From Strigops habroptila (taxonomy: Eukaryota > Chordata > Aves > Psittaciformes > Psittacidae): DNA of 64,000 bases. This document shows, piece after piece, positions 51,301 through 62,262 of this stretch (positions within the stretch are counted from its first letter, which is position 1; every line of letters starts with the position of its first letter). The translations under genes were made by a program, and so were the position numbers. The notes under the pieces were generated by a model that was not told where the DNA came from, searched no databases, and saw only the letters and a program-made list of their open reading frames with translations. The stretch covers positions 66,584,225 to 66,648,224 of the forward strand of contig NC_044282.2 of assembly GCF_004027225.2 (NCBI RefSeq), given 5' to 3'.

Positions 51301-53712
51301 AAGTAATCTCTTATAAAGTCTTAGCTATAAAATAAAGCTTCCCTTTCTCCTATCTGTCTGCCCTTTTTTCAAGCTTTTTTCTCCCTCTTCTTTCCTCAAA
51401 TGAGGGCAGAAACCAAAGGAAAAATCAGCTGCAGCAGCAAGAGTAACAACATATCTCTTTCTACCCAGAACAAGCTCCCTTTGGGGTGAGACTAGCGCTG
51501 CTTTTCATATGAAAGTGTAATTCTCTCCTCCAAGCATCAGAATCTTACCCAATAACTCTTATGTTTGGCTGCAGCCTTTTTTTTAAGTAGAAGAGCATAT
51601 TTTTTACATCATGCATATTGTTTATGTCTGAGGAACAGCTTCTTTATGTTTTGTTTTCCTGATGCTGTGGATGTACATCAAACATCATAATGAAAGAAGC
51701 CATCCATGAGGTGTGCTGCACCATAGATAGATTATGTAAATATCTTTAATGATCTACCAAGCAAATAACAAATTTAAGAGAAATATAATTATCTTTAAAT
51801 CCTGAGCATTGTAAATGTTTGCTTTTAATCATTTACGTAACCTTATTAAAAATTTCAAGATGGATACATCCTCCCACTGAATCTGACAAACATCTGGTTT
51901 ACAATAGAGTCATGTGATGAAATTCCATCCAGAATCACATTTGCTCTTCAGTGTTTTCTCCCACTATCATTCATAACACAGAACTTCTGCATTTTGTCTG
52001 GGATATAAGACAGTACAACGATATGTTTTTATTAGGAATAATGCAGAGTCGTCTCCCTTATAGAATTTAAATCTGCTATCTATGTGTAGGTATAGTCAAA
52101 TATACTGATAGTCTCCCTTGTGGGTTCTGCTGACACTTGGGTTTAATTGTAGTGAACTTTGAATTCCTATCTTAAGGTCAGTTATTAACTATTGATGGAT
52201 TCTCCTTTTCTCCATTTAATGCTAAAGTATTCATACTAACCAAGACAGATGGGAATGCTGAAGAAATTTTTCAATGCCATTGCTGTGCAAGATACCCTTA
52301 CACTCTTCCTATGTGACAAACGGAGAGCCTTTTTCTAAACCTGGTGATCACTCATGTTCAGCTTAAAAAGGAAAACACAACACAACGCTGTGCTGCTGAC
52401 CCCTTGCCACTTTCTGTTCTCCCGGTACTATCTTCCTAGAAACAAAAGGTCCTATATGCTGCTGTTAGGAGAAGAGAAAATAAAATTTCCTCAGGCACAA
52501 CCTTGGATACCAACCTTGAAACCAAATGAGGTCAGAATGCAAAGGAGTAACCACGGCACCGCGCACCACCCAGCCAGGCTGACAAACAACTCTGCTCCTT
52601 TGGGCTTCCCAGAAGGAAAAAGAGTGCCCCTCAGAGATTTATAAACACATACATAATAAATGGGAGGCTGAAGTTTAAACTGTTATGAAGCATTCTCTAC
52701 TCCGCTTCCGAAGTCCTCTGTGATTTAAAGAGCTGACATTTACTGTGTGCAGGCCTATTATTCAGAATGACTGTTTGTGTATAGACAATATTTTAAAATG
52801 GCTTGCTGTAGATGAAAAATTCTTATTAAGGCAGAAAAACAGTTTAAGTAGGTAACACTCTCCCAGTTTAGGCTGCTATAAGTCTCACTGACCCACTGTA
52901 GGGAAGGTGCAGGGCAGGCAAGCCTGTCAACGCCGGCTGCCACGTTAGTGCATGGGGGGATTGTGGGCCAAGCCCCGCGGGTGCTCGGCCAATGTACACG
53001 GGGCACCAGCCAAGGATGTGGTCACCTTCCTCTCCCCCTTCAAGCAACAGTCACAAAGAGGTTCAGTGCCACTGTTAGACATTTAAACCTTCCTCTATCA
53101 TGTAAGCTTTGAAAAGTGCTGGAGCTACAAAATGCTTGCCTCCCCTGAAGGCAGTGGTACAACTCACACTGATGTTCTCCATGGTCCTTAAAAGTATTTG
53201 GGCAACCAGAAGTTCGCACCAGCCAGGCAAGCAAAGCCCTGAGACTCACCAGCCTGGACACACCCTTTTCTCTCACCACGTTGGTAGGTTTCCCACACCC
53301 GGCCTTCTCCGACCTCTTGCCTTATACCACAGTCCTGCTCGCAATCAAGCAGGATGTATTTCTGAGGTATCCTCCCCGCACTGAGCCTAGTGCTGCAAGG
53401 ACCAGAAATATGCCAGGAACCACTAGATGTTCCTCCAGCAAAACAAATGACTAACCAGAACTAAAGCATACACACAGGGTTTTGATTTTACACTGTAATA
53501 ATTACAAAATACTCCTTAGCAGATCTTGTCTTCGTACAATGCACCAGTGGATCTCAATGCACCTTTCAAAGCATATTCACACAGTCGCAATCTTCTTCGG
53601 TCAGCTTGCCACTTGCACGCCATCCAGACCTGAAAGCACAATCTTTTATTTTGTATATATATTTTGCAGGTATTTTTACAACAAATTGACACATAACTGA
53701 GGAACAAGAACT
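48301..53712. other. Unique non-coding DNA, CpG patch near 52930-53010
   Basis: No gene is supported. At 52930-53010 about eight CpGs occur within 80 bases (CGCCGG, CCACGTT, CCCCGCGGG, CTCGGCCAAT, CACGGGG), beside a CCAAT motif. There is no larger island and no adjoining exon. Open frames reach only 96 codons. Confidence 0.45.
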
Positions 53713-53976
53713 TCAGGACAAGAGGTAACAGCCTCAAGCTGCACCAGGGGAAGTTTAGACTGGATATTAGGAAAAATTTCTTCACAGATATTCACACAGG
53801 TATCGGAACAGGCTGCCCGGGGAAGTGGTGAAATCACCATCCATGGAAGTGTTCAAAACCCATGTAGATGAGGGCCTCGGTGACATGGTTTAGTGGTGGA
53901 CTTGGCAGTCCTGGGGTAATGGTTGGACTTGATGATCTTAAAGGTCTCTTCCAACCTATTTGATTCTATGATTCTA
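53713..53976 (+). mobile_element. CR1 LINE 3' end, distinct subfamily
   Basis: It begins near CAGGACAAGAGGTAACAGCC and continues with CACCAGGGGAAGTTTAGACT, GGATATTAGGAAAAATTTCT, AGGCTGCCCGGGGAAGTGG, GGACTTGGCAGTCCTGGGGT, AATGGTTGGACTTGATGATC, CTTAAAGGTCTCTTCCAACC and GATTCTATGATTCTA. The 3' part (GGACTTGGCAGTCCTGGG, TTGGACTTGATGAT) differs from the GGCAGGGGG..GGAACTAGATGAT form of the copies at 14151, 23177, 40571 and 61588, so this is another CR1 subfamily. The frame is broken. A local TCTTCACAGATATTCACACA duplication-like stretch replaces consensus near 53780. Confidence 0.94.
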
Positions 53977-56423
53977 ACAACAAAAATAGTGGTACCTGAC
54001 CCTACCACTACTGACGAGACTGGCTACATCTCTCCAGCATTGTAGTGTGTAGAGTAAATTACTCTACACAAAAGACCCCACTGCACATTCTATTTGACAA
54101 TAACGCCCAGTTCAGAGAGTATTTTATACATATGTATGGAACCGGCTAAATACAGCTGGGCTCAGATTTTTAGGGTGGTATATATTCATTTGGTAGAGAA
54201 AATCATCCTTCTTGGAGTTTGTGCACTAAAATACACATTTTAATCTTGATAGCTTTTATGAGATATAAGTGTAGATTTAAGTAGGGAGTTGTAAACAGGG
54301 GACTTTGAACTTTACATTCAGACTTCCATGAAGAGATTTTTAGAGGTATTGTCCACTGACATCAACTGAAAGAAAAAGCTACCACACTTCTGAAAAATCA
54401 GTGCATGAAGGTACAAAATGGACACAGAGGACAGACATGGACACAAAATTTGGAAGTAGAAAACTCTGGTTTTGAACCAGCATTTGGCAGCAAGAGGGAT
54501 ATAAATATGCAGTGAGCACACTAAGTTACTTGCATGCTTTACAAGTAGTGGCTCCACCACCTATATTGCTCAGTCATCAGTCCCATCCTTTGCCTGTTTT
54601 GGCCCAACCTATCCCTTGGCCAACTCCTGGGCAAAGATCAGGTATTTTTATAGCTTAGGGACCATTCCCCACAGGCAGTCTCCATGTCTTCTTAATTTTG
54701 AAGGCAAAAGCGTACAACATGCAAGTGGGCAGCCTTGTGCCCAAGAGCCTCAATGCCACAGAATGGTCCCTTGACATGGCTAATTTCCTCATATACAGGT
54801 ATACATACATATATATATTTTGCTGAAGAAGTTGAGTACAACAGGAAGACTTATGGGAAAAGCAACATAATAATAAATGGGCTTCTAGTAATCGGTTTAA
54901 TCCTCTCTTTTCTTGAATTTCTTGTACTGCAGAAGAAAAGTCCAAATGGAAACCCCAAGCTGCCACTTCGCAAAGCAACCACAGAAAAATTCTTAACAAT
55001 TAAAATAGGAAAAAACCCCAAACGAAGTGTGACTCCGAATATACTTTTCTGTGAATGCGTTGAAATGATAAATCAGCAGCAGCTGATCAAGAAGCAACTT
55101 AATCTTAGCTAAGGCCTGTGAAAAATCAGCACAGACAAAAAGAAAACCAGACAAATGTTACAAGATTTATCCTTCTATCCAAGAATTTCGAATTAGAAAT
55201 GGAAAAATATTTGCTTTCTCCCCTTTATAAATGACACACTTTGATATGCACTACTTTTAAATACTGTCTATGAAATACTAGTATTTCAAAATAGATCTAG
55301 TAGGTTTTAGCAGTTTCTACTGAATAGATAATTTATGAGAACTTTTGGCTTCTTTAGTTGTATTAAAAGTGTGGAATATCATACTATTTGTGCATCAAGA
55401 AACAGCGTATTACACAAGTGTTGGCAGCCATTCCTATAGAGCACATAGCTCTTAATCATCTGGTTCAGGCATTTTTCCTATTTGCAAAGTCTGCATCTTT
55501 TTTTTTTTTACCCCACTTAAGCCAGTTTTATTTAAAGCATAATTCTGCACATGCAGTTTGGACTTTCTTACTGATCTCTTTGAAGGCAATTTTTTTTTTT
55601 TTTTGGAAAAAGAAGAAGAATGCACATAACGCAGAGTCCTTTGAGCAAAGTTCCTCTTTAAAAACGGGAAAGTCAGTTTTCATTAAAAACTGGGATGATG
55701 AAGGATAGGAAGCAAGCAAGAACCTCTTCATCTTTACATCTGCCACATATACGGTGCAAGCTACTGGACAAAGAGAATCATTTTGTGATGGGCGGCTATT
55801 CCCCAGTTCAGGCCATCACGTTTACTAAATGTCATAGCAGACTGTTTGCAACCTTTCTCTCATCTCAGTTCTGGTCTATTCCAATACATGGGCCTGCAGC
55901 ACATGACAAGGCCAAGTGATTCCCTCAAGTCTTGGTGTGACTTGTTGTCATGCATGGAAAGGGTTTTCTGGGAGCATTTTACATGTATGGCTTCTTCACT
56001 ATTCAATTTAATTCTTTTTCTTTCCATCTTCCCACAACAGTATCTGAAATATGACAGAGAAACCTTCCTTCTAAGCTAAATACTAAAAAAAACCCAAACA
56101 AACAACCTAACATTATCTTCTATTTTCCCAGTATCGAGGGGGCATATAATATTCCAATGAAGCCAATGGAAATAGTGCTCGTGGGTCCAGGGAAATCAGG
56201 ATCAAGTCTCTTTTTTTTTTTTTTTCAGCAGTGAACAGCAAAGCTCCTAATGACTTCATCGGGACTTGGATTTAGCCCTGGCAGGAAACACAGCCATAAA
56301 ATCATAAATTCAGTAAGATGAAATTCCAAGTGAGTGTATTTGGTCGAAGGAGGTGAGGACTGGAAATGTGCAGAGAGAAAAAAGTCTAAACCAGACTGTC
56401 TACAGCTATTAAAAAATGAGCTG
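53977..56423. other. Unique non-coding DNA with T tracts
   Basis: Apart from the inverted repeat at 54046-54070, no gene or repeat is recognised. T runs lie at about 55500-55509, 55590-55604 and 56211-56225. Open frames of up to 125 codons (54735-55112) have no domain. Confidence 0.5.
54046..54070. repeat. Perfect inverted repeat, 12 bp arms
   Basis: TGTGTAGAGTAA, a single A, then TTACTCTACACA forms a perfect 25-base inverted repeat. It could extrude as a small cruciform or hairpin. It lies about 70 bases after the CR1 end at 53976 and is not part of the CR1 consensus I know. Confidence 0.9.
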
Positions 56424-56545
56424 GTGTCATGTTGGTAACCCTTTAAAATAATGGTCTAATCATTATTAATTCCTTCGATATTTAATGTAATAACATTAAT
56501 CATGGTGAACTCATTTGATATTAATGTGAATGTCAGACGCACCTC
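56424..56545. promoter_or_regulatory. TAAT-rich patch, possible conserved element
   Basis: TCTAATCATTATTAATTCC, TTTAATGTAATAACATTAAT and GATATTAATGTGAATG give at least seven TAAT/ATTA cores in about 95 bases. The middle block contains an approximate dyad (ATTAATG-type halves). Motif density alone does not prove regulation. Confidence 0.2.
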
Positions 56546-59500
56546 TCCACATACATGCACATCATTTTGGAATTAGCTCTTCGCTACGTAATTCTTTTTG
56601 TATTCGTCAGAAAGTGCTGAGGATAGTTGTTCTGTGACTTTGACACAGCTGATCACAAGCACTACTTATATACAACCGTCCTTCGTGTTTCTATACACGT
56701 CTGAGAGCATCTCTAAGTGCCTGGTCTTCTGGGTTAAGCAATTACGGCATGTAGAGGTGGAAGGCAGACTGCCGAAGAGAAGCCACTGGTAGAGGTTGCA
56801 GATGTTTTTGCTTCACTGCCATTTTCTACATGCTACAAGTGCTGATGACTGTTCCGAGGCAGGCCCGCTGTTGACGTGAGCTGACATTGTAATACTGAAG
56901 CTGACTTCAGCTTGGTGGTTTGTAATAATCAGATAAAGAAAGTCTGAAGGCATCATCCAGCTGATGCTTCCAGATAAGGTGCTTTCTAGGCTGCCTGCTG
57001 GCAGTGATGAAGATCTCAGAAACCACTGTATTCATACTTACTTTTCTGGCAGACATGGAGTAAGATAATGAGATCAAATAACAGGGTGTGGAAGAGATGG
57101 CTATCCTATCAAAGCCAACCATGGCAAAAAAGAGGCACCCAAAATCCACATAATCAAAGAAATGTCATCAAACCTTCATTATTTCTAATTAACACGTACT
57201 TTCAATTGCACTGAAATGTCTAGTGTTTTATGCCAGCATAAAACATACAAACACATCATTACAGCCTTCCCATCCACTCCCAATAAATATGTCCATTTAC
57301 TGTCTTTTGCTCATTTCTGAAGAGCTTGGCATGCTGTTAGTTAAAATTCATTCTTTTAAAGCACAATATCCATTTAGCTTCAATCCTCTGAACTTTATTC
57401 ATTCATTATTAACACTGAAAGCCAAAGTGCATGAGAGAAGTTCAGGCCTATCGGCGTTTCGGATGAAAGTAATGTCTCGGTATATTAGCAGTACACAGCA
57501 CTATCATACATAAAATGCTGCCCAGTCCTTCAACAAAGCAGCCGTATCCCAGTGCCTAATAGGATCACTTACTTCAAATGTGACACCACCTTCTTTGAAA
57601 TATTTGTTTAGATTTCATAAACATATGAAGGTTCTCAAGCTCAAACAAAACCTCCAGCCTCCAGCCCAAGCTCTGATTCTAAAGAGCTTTCTGTTTAATA
57701 AATCAGAGCCTGAATCCAGGATTTTTTTTTTTTTCTCTGGCTTGCCTTTATTTTTTTTTTTTTTTCTGGATAAAAATAAATGTCATCTGGTTTTGACTGC
57801 AGATAATGAATCATATTAAGAATTTTAAAAGCACTATTCTCTTTTTTTTGAGACCTAATTTCAGACCTATTAACACTTTAATATGAAACAGAAGCCCATC
57901 ATTTCATTAGAAAAAGAATAAGGCCCCTCTTGTACCATATGTTGTTTCTTCCTTTATAAAAAATCCTTTTGAAATCCTAGATTGGGCAGCATCAGAGCAG
58001 AATGTAGATCTGGCACAAAGACAACGTATAGGTGAGCAGCCCTCGCATCAGGGAGATTAACTATTTCAAGCAGAATTACAGGTTTCTGGCAAACCCTCCT
58101 TCACATTCTTTACGGTAATAAATGATCCAACTTAAAAAATGAACGATTGCAACACAAAAAAACAACCCTGGTGGGGGCGACCCAAAACACGTGAAATGCT
58201 AGCATGTCATCTCCACAAACTTGCCTATGATTACGCCAAGGACAAACAGCTGCTTCTTACAAGTGCTTTTTGGCACGTTAGATATTTATTAAATAAGGGA
58301 AAGAAAATTATAGCTGTCCCTTCTCAATATTTACATTTAAAAAATGAGAATGCCTTTAAAACACACAGAACATGAATGCAAGAGCTGGTGTGATAGCAGA
58401 GAACCTTATTGCACATAATTAACAGACACATAATGTCTGGTTACTAGTAATTTCCTTCTAGCTGAGTAAGGAAATAATTTAATCATGTTGATCAAATGAA
58501 TCCCATGAGCCCAGCGTAACATTATGCTTTTTTTTCCCCTCTCTAAATCTGCATTAACTGATAAGACTCTACTTGGTGAAGTCACGGAACCCAACCTTGT
58601 TTAGGTATCCTTAATAATACCTAAAATATGGGCATGATTTTAGTAATTGGTTTAATCAAGCATTTCAGTCAAATCTTTTCTAATTCCTGGTGCTGACTGC
58701 AAAGGAGGAAAAAAAGCAGGAGAAGGAAGAAAGAAATAACTTAGCCTGTTCTTTATTCGGAATAGAAGCAAAGTATTTTTTAAAACTGCACATTCCATGT
58801 TGCTCTGTTACAACAAGGAAGGTATTTCTATAAAGACATAAGAGAAAAGCCCCTTAAATACTCGAGTGTTAAGCAGCTAACTGTAAATTACTATTATTCC
58901 CCTCCCCTCATCTCCAAAATATCTCCAGGTGCAAGTCAGAAATATGCAGGTAGAATTCTCCTTTTTTTTTCCCCCTCTAAACTATCATTTTATTTGATAA
59001 TACATCATTTGCCTTGTCATTCCAGGGTTTCAGAGTAAAACCTTTTGTGGGATTCTGCTATTGTTCTCTTTGAACTACTGAGAGAAAGCACTGAACTACC
59101 TTCCGTGCTATCTCAGGTAGTTTCCTGTAATGAGGTGATATAATTTAACACTTACCATAATACATTTTATCCATCTATTGTTTGCTAAATAATTCCTGCA
59201 ATAACACTTTTATTCTTTCCATAATTCTTTAGGGTAATGCTGGAGAAATAATATTTTTACTGCGGTGATTGATGTCGGATTCTCCAGCATGAATAGACCC
59301 CATGAACACAGGTTATTGATAAGCATAAAAAAAAGCCGTGTGAAAAGAATACCAGGGATCAAAGGGTTAATACCATTTTATGAGGTTGTAAAAATCTACC
59401 TCAAGAATCTTGTGTTAGCAATATTCTTTGTGTAAGATGTATGTTATTAAAACAAGTAGCAGCATCTGAATTAAAGTGACAGTATGATGGATGACTAGTG

Positions 59501-61269
59501 AAGTGGAATCAGAGTCGTTTGCAGCATTTTGGGCTAGATGTGGGAATTCTGCCTCAGAGGTAGGACGCTTGGCAGACGCATTGATTCCAGGCTGACGCAT
59601 GTTCATAAATATGCCCCTAGAGAGGTGTGGCCTAGCAGAATTTACAAAATTATGTTCATGAATTATTTAACATTTATTTATGGATGCTATATTTAAACAG
59701 CATTTGCAAAGGCGAATGGACCATAGCATACACGGTGATCTTTAGATAATGCAAATTCTGCACAAGACGGAGACAGTTTGCATACTTCATGGAGAGGGTA
59801 AGTCTAGCAGAACTAGGTAAGTGATATGTCAGTGTTGTGGCTTTACACACCACAGTCTGCTGCACCCCAGAGAGCCTGACAATTCCAGGAAATACCTGAC
59901 AAGTTGGCAGTTACGATCTCTGCAAAAGAGATCTCCTCAGACAGAGATACCACAGTGCTGCTGGAGACTCCTCCTCTAACAAACAGACTCCAAACTTCCT
60001 TCTGCAACGACCATGCCCGAGAGCCTGCTCAGAGAACAAGCAGAGAACAAGCTGTCGTCAGCTGCTGTATGGCCTCACTGATCTTGATAACAGATCACTT
60101 GGTATTATTACTGCAACACTAGAGGTGCAAACTTAAGCACTTGTGAGCCTGAAATGCAAAAGTTAGGCTGCACAGGAAAATCCCAGCCTCTTCCATCGTG
60201 CACATATGTAACTCACAGCACGTTGTTATGTGATCAAGTTCTGTCTCAATACCACAGATTTTCCTCTGCTGAATACACACAAACTGCTCAACACACTTGG
60301 AAAGCATAAAATGAATCCATACTGCACACAGGGAAACAAAGCTACAGCAAAAATTAAAGATGAAATGTCATGAAATAAACCAGAATCTCAGGTAAAGCAG
60401 AATACCTCACTCTGGAAGGGAAGAGCCTTGAAGGAAGGGAAATCTTTGATTTAGCGCTGCACTGCTAGTTTACCATTTACCCTCTATTTACACTCTATTA
60501 TACTCTTCCATTGTGTCATTTCTTGATCTTCAAGAGACATAATTTTACATTTAATTTTCACTGCAGGGGATATGAACAACACTGTCATGTGGAAACCTTG
60601 TTTTGTTTTTGATTTTCTTTCTCTCTAATCCTAAATTATTGCATATAATGCTAGATTACAGCAGAGGGCAAAGGAGAGGTACCCACGGTGCCCCTGCAAG
60701 AGCTACGAACTGGAGATGTACCAGGCTACAAATGGTCTCTCTTGTTCCTAAGAAGGCGATGATACGCATTAAAGATGAGTGTACTGGCCCACGTACAAAG
60801 CAAGCACCCTCTTCCCTTGCACCCTTTTTTCCTCCTTGCTGCTCCAGCAAGTAGCCTCACATGCTTTCATACTCTGTCCACACAGAACAAAAATCTCAGG
60901 GCAGATGGAAGGGAAAGCTCTTCACTGCCACAACTGCTTGTGCTCTACAGCTGACACCACTATTTAGCTCCATGCAGCTGTAGGCACTGTAACCTTCCTC
61001 TGAGAGGGGTGGTAAGGGAGTGATTTCTTCGGAAAACTTTCTTCACTGGCATTTTCCTTAAATAAATGCCTGAGGAATGCAGTTTTTCACTACTTAATTT
61101 AGGAGCTTAAGGCCTTAGGAAGGTCATTCTGTTCATGGGATGCTCTGATGAGGGATCATCTTTATCCAGCCATTCAATAAAAGTTCTTGAAGCCTGCAAT
61201 TCCTCAACCTCCTGAGTCCTTAACAGTCCATACTGTCAGGATATGCTCCCCATTACCTAACCATAGTAA
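56546..61269. other. Unique AT-rich non-coding DNA
   Basis: No gene or repeat recognised. T runs lie at 57722-57734 and 57751-57765. The stretch 59500-59640 has mixed composition and could be conserved, but no signal identifies it. Confidence 0.5.
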
Positions 61270-61440
61270 ATGCTGCCATCTAATTCCACTACTTTTTCTT
61301 CTATGTCAAAGGGACACAGAGGAAAAATGATTCCCCTTCTCTGTGCAGCCTCCCTTTATACATTTGATGCCTGTGATCATGCCCCTTCAGCCTTTTTCAC
61401 TCTGAACATGTTCAGTCTGCCCTCAAAGGCCACATGGGGA
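61270..61440 (-). mobile_element. Ancient CR1-type LINE, C-terminal ORF2 remnant
   Basis: The plus-strand sequence GCAGCCTCCCTTTATACATT, TGATGCCTGTGATCATGCCC and CTTCAGCCTTTTTCACTCTG with AACATGTTCAG follows the reverse complement of the CR1 ORF2 C-terminal region (the block encoding the ..GDLI..YKYLK.. part). It is strongly diverged. The boundary towards 61270 is uncertain. Its strand and relative position fit the same old element as the reverse-transcriptase remnant at 61870-62262. Confidence 0.6.
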
Positions 61441-61587
61441 CATGAAATCACATGAAATCTCCAAGCAGTCTCTTTGCCACCTTTGCAACCTCTCCCACTG
61501 GTGCTCATGTTTTCTCCTTATTACACCAACAAGCAAGCACACCACCACAGCCAAAGTCTCAACAATGCTTCAAAAAGGAGATGAATG
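61441..61587. other. Unassigned DNA between CR1 pieces
   Basis: About 150 bases that I cannot align with CR1. They could be a decayed part of the ancient element or unrelated sequence. Confidence 0.35.
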
Positions 61588-61752
61588 CCCAGAGGAGCTG
61601 TGGCTGCCCCATCCCTGGCAGTGCTCAAGGCCACGTTGGACAGGGCTTGGAGCAACCTGGTCTAGTGGGAGGTGTCCCTGTCCATGGCAGGGGGCTGGGA
61701 CTAGATGGTCTTTAAGGTCTCTTCCAACCCAAACCGTTCTATGATTCTGTGA
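61588..61752 (+). mobile_element. CR1 LINE 3' end fragment
   Basis: The landmarks are CCCATCCCTGGCAGTGCTCA, GGACAGGGCTTGGAGCAACC, TGGTCTAGTGGGAGGTGTCC, CATGGCAGGGGGCTGGGACT, AGATGGTCTTTAAGGTCTCT, TCCAACCCAAACCG and terminal TTCTATGATTCTGTGA. It is much better preserved than the minus-strand CR1 remains on either side and lies in the opposite orientation, which fits a later insertion near or into them. It is heavily 5'-truncated, leaving only about 165 bases. Confidence 0.95.
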
Positions 61753-61869
61753 ATGCCCTTCATCACATCAATAGCACACCATCTTCCCTGCCCTCAGCAT
61801 GGTTGTTTTTTCCCCCAAAGCAGGTTTGTGTTCAGCTACTGATCTGCTAAAGGCCTCTCCAATCCTTTC

Positions 61870-62262
61870 TCATAAAATAGGCATTCCCTGGCTTGTGTTT
61901 GTCAGAGTATTCATTTCCACCTACGCTCAGAGCTTGGCATTTGGTCTCACTGAACGCACCCTGTCTTCTTCGAGCCATTTCTCCTATTTGTCATGATAAT
62001 TCTGAATTCTAATCTCGTCCAACAACCTGCCTCGCAGACCCTCCCAGCTTGGTGTCATTTGCAAATTTAATAAGTTTAATATCCATTTCATTATCCAAAT
62101 CATTAATGCAAATGTGGAAAGCGTCCTGGATAGAAGTTACTCAGTACATCCTTCCAGGTTGACAATGAGCCACTGGTAGCTAGCCTGAGTGGTTATTTTT
62201 CTAACTCGCTTTGCACCCACATGAAAGTGGTTTCCCCTAGATTGCTTATGGGAATAGTTCAC
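61870..62262 (-). pseudogene. Ancient CR1-type reverse-transcriptase domain remnant
   Basis: Read on the minus strand, this encodes part of the LINE reverse transcriptase. The sequence around 62048-62095 gives I-N-D-L-D-N, then K-F-A-N-D-T-K-L-G-G. This is the catalytic F-A-D-D-T-K box with the first Asp changed to Asn. Upstream in the element (62130-62262) lies the block for the W-V..W-L..R.Q.V..G..S.W..V.SG region. Downstream comes a degraded EMARRRQGAFSETKCQALSV segment corresponding to the thumb-proximal K-C region. At least two in-frame stops occur. The loss of an essential Asp and the stops show it is dead. The sequence type is the older sauropsid CR1/L3-like lineage. Confidence 0.85.

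Noticed and set aside
56211..56225. T15 run as an antisense poly-A tail
   Set aside because: The sequence after it does not resemble any SINE, LINE or gene.
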